This document shows, in pieces, positions 51,538 to 63,282 of a stretch of 64,000 bases of DNA. The position numbers were made by a program, and so were the translations under genes. Position 1 is the stretch's first letter; every line of letters starts with the position of its first letter. This DNA is from Curtobacterium caseinilyticum (lineage in GTDB: Bacteria > Actinomycetota > Actinomycetes > Actinomycetales > Microbacteriaceae). The stretch is from positions 1-64,000 of the forward strand of contig NZ_JAUCMN010000012.1 of NCBI RefSeq assembly GCF_030363035.1. Direction: 5' to 3'. The notes beneath the pieces were generated by a model, which was not told the DNA's origin, ran no database searches, and worked only from the letters and a program-made list of their open reading frames with translations.

Positions 51538-52053
51538 ATGGACGGTGCGGTGGTGTTCCCGATGGCCCTCGAAGTCGGGGCGGCTGCTCTTGTCACTTGG
51601 CTGACGTGGCGGGCCGCCAACGGCTCCCTGCCTAGGAACAGCCTCGCCGGCGTCCGGACGTCGATCACGATGTCCAGCGAGGCGGCCTGGCAGATCGGCC
51701 ACCGTGCAGCGCTGCGCCCGACGATCATCTCAGGCCTCCTCGTGACGGCGTGGTGCGCGATCAGCATCGGAGTTCCAGCACTCCGCACACCTGCCGCCGT
51801 CCTCGTCGCCGCTGGTCTCCTCGTCGGCGGAGCACTCCTGTCCGTCCCGGCCGCCCACCGCGCCGTACGCCGAGCGTTGCCCGAGGCTGGAGGCGACGGC
51901 GCTCACGTTGATGGCTCCCCCACTACGCCGTCGGCATCGGGCATCACCGACGTCAACCCACGAGCAGTCCGCCGGTATCGCGAAGACCACCCGGGAACCA
52001 CCATCCTGCAGGCCGCGGAGGCCGTCGCCCGTCTCGAGCGGGAGGGACACTGA
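51538..52053 (+). CDS. SdpI-family-like membrane protein
   Basis: The 171-residue protein has three hydrophobic segments (about 4-22, 62-80, 86-108) and NSLAGVRTSITMSSEAAWQI, which matches the G-R-T-xx-S-xx-AW core of SdpI immunity/signal proteins. The C-terminal 50 residues are soluble. It starts at ATG 51538 and stands 79 bases after the RES-like gene. The function is uncertain; SdpI protects against a killing peptide in Bacillus. Confidence 0.72.
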   Translation: MDGAVVFPMALEVGAAALVTWLTWRAANGSLPRNSLAGVRTSITMSSEAAWQIGHRAALRPTIISGLLVTAWCAISIGVPALRTPAAVLVAAGLLVGGALLSVPAAHRAVRRALPEAGGDGAHVDGSPTTPSASGITDVNPRAVRRYREDHPGTTILQAAEAVARLEREGH

Positions 52054-52074
52054 CGACGCCGGTACTGTCGAACG

Positions 52075-52632
52075 ATGCTGTGCACGTGGGTGTCCCACCC
52101 CGAGGTGATCGTCGACCCAGCCGTCCGGATCCAGGACTGGGGCCTGTCGCCGGTCGGACGTGCCCGTGCAGCACGCGTCGCGGCGCTGTTCCCCCAGCCC
52201 CTCCGCATCGTCAGCAGCAGCGAGCGGAAGGCCCTGGACACCGCTGAGATCATCGCCGGGCAGTGGGCCTCGGAGTTCGAGGTCGCTGAGGACCTCGGCG
52301 AGATGGACCGCAGTGCGACCGGCTACCTCGACCCGAGGGAGTTCGAACCGACCGTCGACGCGTTCTTCGCCGAACCGCAGCGGTCCGTCCGCGGCTGGGA
52401 ACGCGCGGTCGACGCCCAGAGCCGTGTCGAGCGCGCGGTCCGACGCATCGCGGCACAGACTCCCGAGCGGGGCATCGCGTTCGTCGCCCACGGCGGGGTC
52501 GGCGCGCTCCTGCTGGCGAGCCTCCGACGCGAGCGCGTCAGCCGAACACTCGATCAGCCCGCGATGGGCAGTTCGTTCACCTTCGACCCGCAGGACTGGA
52601 CGGCGCTGTCGTCGTGGGAGCACGTCCGCTGA
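52075..52632 (+). CDS. Histidine phosphatase-like protein with altered RHG motif
   Basis: The 185-residue protein keeps the phosphoglycerate-mutase-like order: a first block WVSHPEVIVDP, then LSPVGRARAARVA, SSERKALDTAE and VAHGGVGALLL. In normal members the first block is RHG; here Arg and Gly are replaced (SHP), while the first His and second His (VAHGG) stay. Activity may be altered or lost. It follows the SdpI-like gene by 21 bases. Confidence 0.72.
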   Translation: MLCTWVSHPEVIVDPAVRIQDWGLSPVGRARAARVAALFPQPLRIVSSSERKALDTAEIIAGQWASEFEVAEDLGEMDRSATGYLDPREFEPTVDAFFAEPQRSVRGWERAVDAQSRVERAVRRIAAQTPERGIAFVAHGGVGALLLASLRRERVSRTLDQPAMGSSFTFDPQDWTALSSWEHVR

Positions 52633-52732
52633 AGCGGCGCGTGGGTCGGCCAGCCCGGACCAGACACGGTTCATCCGCTCGACGGCAGTACCCTGACCTG
52701 CAGGGGAACACGGGGGACAGATCAGCGACGAC

Positions 52733-53046
52733 GTGCCGGAACGATCGACGGCATGGCAGCTGGGGTGGCTCGCGGTGTCCGGACCAGCCGTGATCGTCGT
52801 CAGCGTGGTCCTGTACATCCTGCTGCACGCTGCTCTCATGGGCTACGCCGCGGTGTTGCTGCAGCTCTGGGTCCTGCCGCCGTCGTCTTCGGCATCTGTG
52901 CCGTCGTCACCGGTACACACGACCGGAAGCGGCAGCGGCGGGACGCCACCGGCGGCGCCGTGATCGGCATCGTCGGAGCCGTCCTGAGCGCCGCCGAACT
53001 CGTCGGCTTCGGCTCCCTGGTCGCCCTCCTCAGCCAAGTGTCCTGA
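52733..53046 (+). pseudogene. Frameshifted small membrane protein (DUF4190-like)
   Basis: The frame from GTG 52733 gives a basic start and a first membrane segment (LGWLAVSGPAVIVVSVVLYI), then drifts into Pro/Ser-rich junk after about residue 43. Another frame carries the rest: AAVVFGICAVVTGTHDRKRQ, then GGAVIGIVGAVLSAAELVGF and a stop at 53046, the second half of a DUF4190-like two-segment protein. The shift lies around 52860-52890. It is either a real disabling mutation or a sequencing error. Confidence 0.6.
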
Positions 53047-53059
53047 CCGAGGGCACCCC

Positions 53060-53230
53060 GTGGACGACCAGCGCACCATCACCGAGATGAACAGCCCCCG
53101 GAAGGGGTTCCGGGTCACGGCCCGGACCGGGTTCATCGTCGCGGCGGGGATGTTCTTCCTTCCGCTCGTCCTCCCGCTGGTCGGCGCCGGCGTCCATGCC
53201 GTGGCGATCGTCTCCACGACGGCCGCGTGA
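53060..53230 (+). CDS. Small membrane protein fragment ending at a tandem duplication
   Basis: From GTG 53060 a 56-residue frame reads MNSPRKGFRVTARTGFIVAA after a short start, with one hydrophobic segment (about 24-48) and the stop TGA at 53228 inside the first copy of a 62-base duplication. It may be a true small gene, or the front of a membrane protein interrupted here. Another frame farther on, from GTG 53359 (VHQLWAVPVAIIAMAPGAAI), could be its remnant continuation. Confidence 0.4.
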   Translation: MDDQRTITEMNSPRKGFRVTARTGFIVAAGMFFLPLVLPLVGAGVHAVAIVSTTAA

Positions 53231-53335
53231 GCCGTGCTGGTGTCCGCGTCGTCGTTCGCGGCGATGACGGCCACTCCACGACGGCCGCGTGAGCCGTGCT
53301 GGTGTCCGCGTCGTCGTTCGCGGCGATGACGGCCA
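53212..53335. repeat. 62-bp perfect tandem duplication
   Basis: Bases 53212-53273 are repeated exactly at 53274-53335. The period is 62, not a multiple of three, so it breaks reading frames across it. The perfect match suggests a recent event. It lies in the degraded stretch 53060-53500, where only fragments of membrane proteins can be read. Confidence 0.92.
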
Positions 53336-53501
53336 CGAAGCCGGGCGGCCACCCGTAGGTGCACCAACTCTGGGCCGTCCCCGTCGCGATCATCGCGATG
53401 GCCCCCGGCGCCGCGATCGCACTCATGCTGTCCGGGTGGCTCGCATCGACGGTCCAGCACGCAACCAGGCGACGGGCGCATGCCGTCGCGGTTGCGGGAT
53501 G

Positions 53502-53530
53502 CGCGCCTCCAGATCCGGATTGGAGGCGCG
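53502..53530. terminator. Hairpin near the end of the degraded region
   Basis: CGCGCCTCCA (53502-53511) pairs with TGGAGGCGCG (53521-53530) around 9 bases. It lies before the stop of the minus-strand TetR gene (53588) and shares the GCGCCTCC core of the palindrome family. The rest of 53336-53587 holds no convincing gene. Confidence 0.45.
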
Positions 53531-53587
53531 GCGGCGGTCCGTCCCGCCGCACGCGTTGCCGCGCGTCGCCCTGGTACAGGGCGACGA

Positions 53588-54217
53588 TCAGTCCCAGGGA
53601 CCGTCCGCGGTTCCGAGGTGCTCCGCACCCAGCGGCGTGATCGGCAGGGCCGCGAGGCTCGCGATCCCCACCTGCAGGAGCGCTGCGCGCGACGTCCCGA
53701 CGCGCCCGACCGCACCCATCCCCTCGATGACCGCGCAGAAGTAGGTGCCGAGCGCCTCGGCGTCGGCATCGGCCTCGACCTCGCCGGCCGCCTGCGCTTC
53801 CACGATGCAGGCCGTGTAGCCCGCACGGATGGTGTCGAACGCCTCGGTCACGGTGGCGGCCACCTCGAGATCACGAGCCGACAGCTCCACCGCCGCGCGG
53901 AGCAGCAGCGACGGCGGGCCCTGCGCTGCCCCGTGCTCGACCGCCGCCGACACCAGCTGCGTCCGGATCCGCGCGATCGGGTGCTCCGAGCTCCGCAGGA
54001 CGGCCTGCACGACCTCGACGGCCTCGGCGGTGTCGCTGAGGAACGCGCGCATGAAGAGTTCCTTCTTGCCGCCGAACGTGTTGTAGAGGCTCTGTCGGCC
54101 GAGCCCGGTCGCCGCGAGGAGGTCGTCAAGGGACGTGCCGTCGAACCCGGACTCCGCGAACGTCCGTCGGGCGCGCTCGACCACGTCGGCCTCGTCGAAC
54201 TTGCGCGGTCGGGGCAT
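53588..54217 (-). CDS. TetR-family repressor, divergent from SDR gene
   Basis: The 209-residue protein has an N-terminal TetR HTH (about 10-50: VVERARRTFAESGFDGTSLD and GLGRQSLYNTFGGKKELFM) and a helical C-terminal ligand domain of the TetR_C group. It is divergent from a short-chain dehydrogenase gene with 92 bases between, where two half-shared operators sit. It should repress both genes until an inducer binds. Confidence 0.9.
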   Translation of the reverse strand: MPRPRKFDEADVVERARRTFAESGFDGTSLDDLLAATGLGRQSLYNTFGGKKELFMRAFLSDTAEAVEVVQAVLRSSEHPIARIRTQLVSAAVEHGAAQGPPSLLLRAAVELSARDLEVAATVTEAFDTIRAGYTACIVEAQAAGEVEADADAEALGTYFCAVIEGMGAVGRVGTSRAALLQVGIASLAALPITPLGAEHLGTADGPWD

Positions 54218-54236
54218 GCGAACTCCTCGGAAGTCG

Positions 54237-54290
54237 TTGTTGACTGATCAGTCAAGCGCGAAGTACCGTTCTGGACCAAGTAGTCAACAA
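54237..54290. promoter_or_regulatory. Two TetR operator candidates
   Basis: TTGACTGATCAGTCAA (54240-54255) is a perfect 16-base palindrome. The 9-mer TTGTTGACT that overlaps its left arm (54237-54245) appears inverted as AGTCAACAA at 54282-54290, closer to the SDR gene. Two sites 40 bases apart between divergent genes suit a TetR repressor acting on both. Confidence 0.65.
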
Positions 54291-54309
54291 CAATCACCAG
54301 GAGGGCATC

Positions 54310-55056
54310 GTGGCTGGAACACTGCAGGACAAGACCGCACTCGTCACCGGCGGGACGTCGGGCATCGGACTCGCGGTCGTGCGCCGCTTCGTCGCCGAGG
54401 GGGCACACGTCTTCGTCACCGGTCGGCGGCAGGAGGCGCTCGACGCCCTGCGCGACGAGCTCGGCGACGCGGTCACACCGATCCGCGCCGACGCCGCACG
54501 ATCGGAGGACATCGCGACCGTCTTCGCCGCGGTCGCCGAGCGAGGGCGCGGACTGGACGCCGTGCACGCCAACGCCGGCGGCGGGGAGTTCAGGGCCCTC
54601 GACGCCGTCACGGCCGAGGACTTCGAGGCGACGTTCGGCACCAACGTCCGCGGGACCACCCTCACCGTGCAGGGCGCACTGCCGTTCCTGCACGAGGGAT
54701 CCGCCGTCGTCGTCACCGGGTCCACGGCGGCGTCCGGCACCGAGCCGTCGTTCGGTCTGTACGGGGCGTCGAAGGCCGCGATCGCTGCCCTCACTCGCAC
54801 GTGGGCGGCCGAACTCGCGCCGCGCGGCGTCCGGATCAACACGGTCGTCCCCGGACCGACGGAGACGCCCGGCCTCGCGGGCCTCGCCCCGGGCAGCCCG
54901 GAGGCGATGCTCCAGCAGATGGCGAGCGGGATGCCGTTCGGTCGGCTCCTCCGTCCCGAGGAGGTCGCCGCCACGGTGCTGTTCCTCGTGTCCGACCAGA
55001 GCTCGGGGATGACCGGCAGCGAGCTCCTCGTCGACGGCGGGAGCAGCATCGCCTGA
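54310..55056 (+). CDS. Short-chain dehydrogenase/reductase
   Basis: The 248-residue protein has the nucleotide site TGGTSGIGLAV, NAGGG, catalytic Ser in VVTGSTAAS, and YGASK. The C-terminal region GSELLVDGG is typical of classical SDRs. It probably oxidises or reduces a small alcohol or ketone, perhaps the inducer of its divergent TetR repressor. GTG 54310 follows CCAGGAGGG. Confidence 0.9.
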   Translation: MAGTLQDKTALVTGGTSGIGLAVVRRFVAEGAHVFVTGRRQEALDALRDELGDAVTPIRADAARSEDIATVFAAVAERGRGLDAVHANAGGGEFRALDAVTAEDFEATFGTNVRGTTLTVQGALPFLHEGSAVVVTGSTAASGTEPSFGLYGASKAAIAALTRTWAAELAPRGVRINTVVPGPTETPGLAGLAPGSPEAMLQQMASGMPFGRLLRPEEVAATVLFLVSDQSSGMTGSELLVDGGSSIA

Positions 55057-55093
55057 GCTGGCCCGGTCGCCCGCCCCTGCCCCCGCCGCCTGC

Positions 55094-55492
55094 TCACTCG
55101 GCTCTCGGGCTGACCAGCTCGTCGGCGGTCGGCGTGCTGAACAGGTTGACGACGTTGCCGTCCGGATCGCGGACCAGCGCGGAGCGGTTGCCCCACGCCA
55201 TCGTCGTCGGTTCGAGGACGACGGCATCGCTCGTCAGACCGAGCGCGGCGAACGCACCGTCGACGTCAGCGACCTCGAACTCGATGAACACCGAGCGGTT
55301 CGTCGCCGGGACGAGCGCGCCGCCGAGCATCGCCACGGTCGCCGTGCTGGCGATCGCGAGGTTCGCGCCGGGGCCGCTGAACCGTGCGAAGACCGGGGCG
55401 GGACGCTCGGCCTGCTGGCCCGTGACCCGCTCGTAGAAGGCGACGAGACCGTCGAGGTCATCGGTGACGATGCGGATGGATGCGAAGGACAC
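55094..55492 (-). CDS. VOC-family (glyoxalase-like) protein
   Basis: The 132-residue protein has the paired beta-alpha-beta pattern of vicinal oxygen chelate proteins: SIRIVTDDLDGLVAFYERVT at the start and LVRDPDGNVVNLF near the end, where a Glu is often a metal ligand but here is replaced by Asn/Val. It may be a resistance or lyase-type protein or non-enzymatic. It converges on the SDR gene. Confidence 0.82.
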   Translation of the reverse strand: MSFASIRIVTDDLDGLVAFYERVTGQQAERPAPVFARFSGPGANLAIASTATVAMLGGALVPATNRSVFIEFEVADVDGAFAALGLTSDAVVLEPTTMAWGNRSALVRDPDGNVVNLFSTPTADELVSPRAE

Positions 55493-55592
55493 GGGGGCTC
55501 CTGCGGTGACGCTGACGGGATGGAAGCCCCCAGTGTGGTCGGGGGTCGCGACACCGTCCTGTCGGTGTTTCGCGGAAGCGCTCGGATGCGTG

Positions 55593-56306
55593 TCAGTCGT
55601 CGACGACGGACCGGAGTCGCCCGTACTGGATCGCCAGGTCCTCGGCGCGGAGCGCGCGCGCCGGAGGCCGTTCGTCCGTCACGGTGACCGAGAGCATCCG
55701 ATCACCTCGGAACGCCCGCACGCCTGCTCGGAGTCGGCACCAGGCGACGAGGTACCACTGCCCGTCCTTCTCGATCGACCCGAGCGGCTCGACGTCCCGC
55801 GTCGACTCCGCACCGCCGGCGTCCTGGTAGCGCAGCTGCACGACACGGTCCGCACGGAGCGCCTCGGCGAACTCGAGTGGCACGACCGGGGTCTCGTCGC
55901 CCTCCAGGAAGTGCACTCGCGACGCGAAGGCGTTCGCGCGGGCAGCATCACCGTCCGGCATGACCGCGAGCATCTTCCGGGCGGCGGTCCGAGCGGACTG
56001 CCGGAACGGACTGTGCCGGAGCGATCCGAGCCCGATCAACACCGCGAGCGCCTCGTCCGGCGTGAACCCGGCTGGGCCGAGCGTCGCCGATGCGTCGATG
56101 ACGTACCCGCCGGTCCGCCCGGGCTCCGCCCAGATCGGCACCCCGGACTGTTGCAGTGCGGCGAGGTCCCGCTCGATGGTCCGCACCGACACCTCGAAGC
56201 GTTCCGCGAGACGACGGGCACTCCGGGGACGCGGTGACACGGCCCGGAGTTCCTCCACGAGGCCGTAGAGACGATCGGTCCGGTTCACCGACCCATCATC
56301 CGACAC
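55593..56306 (-). CDS. HTH-WYL transcription regulator
   Basis: The 237-residue protein has a DeoR-like winged HTH (about 10-62: YGLVEELRAVSPRPRSARRL and EVSVRTIERDLAALQQ) and a WYL domain (about 130-220) with GQWYLVAWCRLR. WYL domains sense ligands such as nucleic acids or second messengers. It lies 100 bases upstream of the VOC gene on the same strand and may regulate it. Start uncertain: 56306, or the GTG at VNRTDRL. Confidence 0.87.
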   Translation of the reverse strand: MSDDGSVNRTDRLYGLVEELRAVSPRPRSARRLAERFEVSVRTIERDLAALQQSGVPIWAEPGRTGGYVIDASATLGPAGFTPDEALAVLIGLGSLRHSPFRQSARTAARKMLAVMPDGDAARANAFASRVHFLEGDETPVVPLEFAEALRADRVVQLRYQDAGGAESTRDVEPLGSIEKDGQWYLVAWCRLRAGVRAFRGDRMLSVTVTDERPPARALRAEDLAIQYGRLRSVVDD

Positions 56307-56377
56307 GTCGAGGCTTCGGTACCGTGCGTGCGTCGCTCAGCTGCTTCCATCGCGTCGCACTGCCGGTCGGGGTGCGA

Positions 56378-56524
56378 CTAGCTCTGCTTCCAGCCGAACT
56401 GCGCGCCGATGACGATGATGGCCACAGCCACGATCGGAGTGGTGATCCACACAGCCCACTTGAAGATCCGTCGGCCGCGTTCACTGTCGGGCAGCCACTT
56501 GCCGTCGTCGGTCCTCATGGTCAT
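56378..56524 (-). CDS. Small single-pass membrane protein
   Basis: A 48-residue frame, MTMRTDDGKWLPDSERGRRI then one membrane segment (about 21-42: FKWAVWITTPIVAVAIIVIG) and a short tail ending GWKQS. The composition is clearly protein-like. An upstream start for a longer frame lacks a ribosome site. It is an orphan with no known family. Confidence 0.55.
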   Translation of the reverse strand: MTMRTDDGKWLPDSERGRRIFKWAVWITTPIVAVAIIVIGAQFGWKQS

Positions 56525-56723
56525 GACGCTACGCGAGACAGACTCGTCCTGATCCACGGAGCGGTCGCCGAGCAGGAGCGCGACTCGTCCGCTCACCCAT
56601 CGGCTGTCGAGAGGCTGCTCGGACTGCAGCCCGGTGGGATGGACCGCGTTGTCGGGTAGACGTCGCCTAGCTGTCGGGCCGCTGTCGTGCGTCCGGGGAG
56701 CGGTTGCTCCTACTGTGGCAAAC

Positions 56724-57506
56724 ATGAGCCAGACGCGAATCGTCGAACTTCGGACGCAGCGAGGGTGGACTCAGCAACGATTGGCGGAAGCCAGCGGAGT
56801 GACCATCCGAACTCTTCAACGCCTCGAAGCAGGCAACGACGTCAGCCTCGACACACTGTCTCGTCTGGGGCAGGCGCTCGGAGTGCCCGTGCGGGATCTG
56901 TTCGTCCATGCCCCGGAAACCGACTTCGGCAGAACGGCTTCCGCGGTGAGTCGGGATGAGGTACGCCGCTTTTCTACGGCAGCGCGGGGCGCGTGGCGCT
57001 CCATCGCTCGCGGCGTGGCATTGTTCGTCGTTTCCCCCATCCCGGTCGTCCTGCTCATCGCCGGAGCAGACGAGGGCGTCATCCCCGCGAGCGCGGAAGT
57101 CGCGATCGCAGCTGGTCTCGGTCTGCTCCTGCTGGTCACCGCAGTCGGCGCGCTCCAGCTACTGCAGGCGTCAACCGCCCTGGCACCGTTCCGGTTCGTC
57201 CGACAGAAGCAGGTGCCTGCCGGAGGCGACGCAGCAGGCTGGGCGGAGCGCATCGCGAGAACGCAGCGTGAACACAGAGCGGTGACCGTCAGATTCGCAG
57301 TGGGGCTTTGGATCTCGTCACCCCTGCCACTCATCATCGTGGCCTTGTCTGACCCCTCGACCTTCCCTGGGATCTGGACGGCTGCCGCGACGACCTTCCT
57401 TCTCGTCATCATCGCCTGTGGCGTTTTCGCCGTACTTCGAACCGCATGGCCCTCGTACGTCGCCGGGAAACTGACGACCGGCGTCGAAGGCGACACCGTC
57501 CGGTAG
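56724..57506 (+). CDS. XRE-type HTH regulator fused to a four-segment membrane domain
   Basis: The 260-residue protein has a Cro/C1-type HTH at 3-58 (RTQRGWTQQRLAEASGVTIR and RLEAGNDVSLDTLSRL), a linker, then four hydrophobic segments (about 91-110, 118-145, 195-215, 222-245). So it is a membrane-bound DNA-binding protein. ATG 56724 is chosen. Its TAG stop is part of a TAGCCGATC motif also found at two other gene ends nearby. The next gene is a lipoprotein. Signal and target unknown. Confidence 0.78.
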   Translation: MSQTRIVELRTQRGWTQQRLAEASGVTIRTLQRLEAGNDVSLDTLSRLGQALGVPVRDLFVHAPETDFGRTASAVSRDEVRRFSTAARGAWRSIARGVALFVVSPIPVVLLIAGADEGVIPASAEVAIAAGLGLLLLVTAVGALQLLQASTALAPFRFVRQKQVPAGGDAAGWAERIARTQREHRAVTVRFAVGLWISSPLPLIIVALSDPSTFPGIWTAAATTFLLVIIACGVFAVLRTAWPSYVAGKLTTGVEGDTVR

Positions 57507-57516
57507 CCGATCGGCC
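57504..57516. repeat. TAGCCGATCGGCC motif at a stop codon, copy 1
   Basis: The stop codon TAG of the HTH-membrane gene begins the motif. The same TAGCCGATC start overlaps the stops of two other genes at 58210-58212 and 59030-59032. See also the palindrome at 58195-58216. Confidence 0.6.
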
Positions 57517-57673
57517 ATCGAGACGGCCGATTGCCCGCGCCAGCCGCGTCGTCGCCGAAGACCGCCCTCGCTTGGGAGTCCATCGATTCGCCTCTCCGAC
57601 GATCGGTCAGGAAAGGGTGGCGCACCTCGATCGCGGGGTAGCTGCGAACCCTTCATCACGCAAGGATCGATAG

Positions 57674-58180
57674 GTGTCACCCACGAAGCTCCGCTTGGCC
57701 GCCACCCTTGCCGCCACGCTGCTCGGAGCACTGCTGCTCTCTGGCTGCACCGGTGGCGATGGCGACGATGCCGCTTCCGAGGACTACGCCGCGTGGATGA
57801 GTCAGAGCTCCGCGCAGCTGAAGAGCATCAGCACGGGGAATGAAGGCGGAGCCGGCGGCCGTCTCACAGTCGAGGACGGCGGTGAGAAAGCCCAAGCGAA
57901 GGTGTTCCTTGAGTACGACTTTGCCGGCCCGTACGACGTCGTCGCAGCTTGCCGCTCGTCGAAGCCCGTGCACCTCGTCACCAGCGGCTTCACCACGAGC
58001 GGGGGCGCATCGGACGTACAGAGCGTCTTGGCGAGGGCCGACATCGCCTGTGGGGGCACGTCTCGTATCCACATCGATGTTCCAGAAGATCAATCCGGCA
58101 TCGCGCTCGACGCTTCAACGCTTGATCGTTCCGGGCAGGCCCTGTTCAACACCCACATCGTCGCGCGCCAGGAGGGGTAG
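57674..58180 (+). CDS. Lipoprotein of unknown function
   Basis: The 168-residue protein starts at GTG and has a type II signal peptide (MSPTKLRLAATLAATLLGAL) with lipobox LSGC near residue 25. Two further Cys (VAACRSSK and DIACGGT) may be bonded. The region is probably beta-rich. No family recognised. It lies 167 bases after the HTH-membrane gene and is a candidate partner of it. Confidence 0.7.
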   Translation: MSPTKLRLAATLAATLLGALLLSGCTGGDGDDAASEDYAAWMSQSSAQLKSISTGNEGGAGGRLTVEDGGEKAQAKVFLEYDFAGPYDVVAACRSSKPVHLVTSGFTTSGGASDVQSVLARADIACGGTSRIHIDVPEDQSGIALDASTLDRSGQALFNTHIVARQEG

Positions 58181-58194
58181 AAGTACCGGGCGTC

Positions 58195-58216
58195 CCGGTA
58201 GCCGATCGGCTACCGG
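58195..58216. terminator. Palindrome overlapping a stop codon between convergent genes
   Basis: CCGGTAGCCGATCGGCTACCGG is a perfect 22-base palindrome at positions 58195-58216, which contains the stop codon of the minus-strand hydrolase gene (58210-58212) and lies 14 bases after the lipoprotein stop. It should act on both transcripts. Confidence 0.65.
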
Positions 58217-58989
58217 TCGATGCGTGCGAGCCAGTCGCGGATCAGGGCGGCGGTGATCCCAGGTTGCTCGAGGTGCACGTTGTGTCCAGCACCGTCGAGG
58301 ACGACAAAGCTCCCTCGCGGGTAGTGGTCCCGGAGCGCGAGCCCGTCCTCGTAGCCGACGACGTCGTCCTGCCGACCGAACAGGTGCAGCGCCGGCGCGG
58401 TGAACGGTTCCGGGTGGCGCTCCTCCGGCACGGCATTCAACGCGTAGTCGGCGGCGATACGGTCCATCACAGCAGGGTCGGCGCCACGGAGGCCGGGCAG
58501 AACGTACCGCTCGAACGCTGTGAACGCGGCGGCGTCCTGGACGACGCTGACTTCCTCGAACGCTTCTCGCGCGTCGCCGGCGGCTTCGAGGACGGACGGT
58601 TCGCTGTGCAGCACGGTGCGCTCGGGGACGGCGCGGTCTGCGTGTGCCGGATGCACGACACCCGCCAGGGTCGCCACGCCGAGGACGTGGTCTCGGCGTT
58701 CGTGGGCGACGTGTCGGGCGATCATGCCGCCGAAGGAGTTCCCGATGACGGCGAAGGGCTCGTCGCCGAGGTGGTCGTCGATCTCGGCGAGTACCTCGTC
58801 GGCCACGTCGACCGCGCTCTTCGCGGTCGCGGTCACCGCGGCGGCTTCAGCCCACGGCAGGTCGAGGAACACCAGCCGCCAAGGCAGACCCTGCACCGCG
58901 TCCGCCAGCGGCAGCATGATGCGGTGGTCCACTCCGAAGCCGTGAAGGGCGACAAGCGGACGACCAGAACCAAGAACTCGCGCGATCAC
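58210..58989 (-). CDS. Alpha/beta hydrolase
   Basis: The 259-residue protein has an oxyanion-region ALHGFGVDHRI, nucleophile Ser in GNSFGG near 91, Asp in GRQDDVVG and His in GAGHNVHL. It is of the general hydrolase/esterase type and has no signal peptide. It stands alone, converging on the lipoprotein gene; its stop lies in the palindrome at 58195-58216. Substrate unknown. Confidence 0.87.
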   Translation of the reverse strand: MIARVLGSGRPLVALHGFGVDHRIMLPLADAVQGLPWRLVFLDLPWAEAAAVTATAKSAVDVADEVLAEIDDHLGDEPFAVIGNSFGGMIARHVAHERRDHVLGVATLAGVVHPAHADRAVPERTVLHSEPSVLEAAGDAREAFEEVSVVQDAAAFTAFERYVLPGLRGADPAVMDRIAADYALNAVPEERHPEPFTAPALHLFGRQDDVVGYEDGLALRDHYPRGSFVVLDGAGHNVHLEQPGITAALIRDWLARIDR

Positions 58990-59029
58990 CCAGCAAGCCT
59001 ACGAGTAGCCCGCACCGACAGTTGATCGG

Positions 59030-59299
59030 CTATCGATACGAGTCGTCACCCTTCGTGCTTCGGGCTTTCGCGAGCCCTTCCACGACCCAGCAGCCGACGC
59101 CGATCGCGATCAGGACGATGACGATCCACACCGGTATCGGTTGATCAGTCGCCGCAGTGCCGGCGAACAGTCTGCTTCCGAGCAGCACGAGGAACAGGCC
59201 CACCCCGCCGACGAGTGCAGCTCGCACCTTCGAGCGGCCTGCACCTTCTGCTCGGGGAAGGCCGAGGGAGTTGAATCTGCGCCGCACGCCCCGGAGCAA
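59030..59299 (-). CDS. Small membrane protein
   Basis: The 89-residue protein has two hydrophobic segments (about 27-47 and 55-75) and a charged tail KARSTKGDDSYR. The start is unclear: TTG 59299 as drawn, or GTG 59287. Its stop is in a third copy of the TAGCCGATC motif. The family is unknown. Confidence 0.55.
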   Translation of the reverse strand: MLRGVRRRFNSLGLPRAEGAGRSKVRAALVGGVGLFLVLLGSRLFAGTAATDQPIPVWIVIVLIAIGVGCWVVEGLAKARSTKGDDSYR

Positions 59300-59565
59300 A
59301 CGGCTCGCCCGTTGCTCAAAGACCCGTGGCCGCCGGGACCGATGGACAAGGAGCTACGGCGAGCGAAGGTCGGCCCGTGCAAGCGGCGTCCCAACAGCCG
59401 ATCGATGTACGGACGCGCGAGCGCATCGCGACCTCCTCATGAATCGTCGTCGCGCTCCGCGCGAAGTGCACGCCGGCCAGCGAGCCGCTGGACAATGGCT
59501 CCCGGAGAACGAGAACGCCCCGCCGGCCGAAGCCAGCGGGGCGCCCCTCACGAGTCACACCAGAC
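59300..59565. terminator. Non-coding region with nrd operon terminator
   Basis: No gene is seen. A hairpin with arms CGCCCCGC (59516-59523) and GCGGGGCG (59536-59543) around 12 bases lies 23-50 bases beyond the nrdF stop and should end the nrd transcript. The rest is unremarkable. Confidence 0.6.
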
Positions 59566-62815
<3,250 letters not shown>

Positions 62816-63282
62816 AATGCATCCAATCCTGAGTTGACCGCCTGCACGTCGTCAGGCGTTCCGAAGAGTTCGAAGCGGTACAAGAGCGGGACGCCGCACT
62901 TCTGCGCGATGACGTCCCCGGCGAGCCCGTAGGCCTCGCCGAAGTTCGTGTTGCCCCCGACGATCACGCCGCGGATGAGCGAGCGGTTGCGTTCGTCGTT
63001 GAGGAACTTGATGACCTGCTTCGGCACCGCGCCCTGACCGTTGCCGCCCCCGTAGGTGGGCAGCACGAGCACGTACGGCTCGTCCGCGTGGAGGAACGGG
63101 TCGTTCGGGAAGAGCGGGATGCGGTCCGCGTCACGACCGAGCTTCTCGATGAAGCGTGCCGTGTAGCCGGACACACTCGAGAAGTAGACGAGGCGACTCA
63201 TGTGCGCGCTCCTTGTGAGAGGTGCGGACAGCAGATCGGGGGTGGCCCGTCGGAGGCGAGCAGGGCCTCCAGGCCGGCGGAG

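Noticed and set aside
53231..53587. Possible gene in the degraded stretch
   Set aside because: Frames on both strands are short, have no ribosome site and cross the 62-bp duplication; only fragments can be read.
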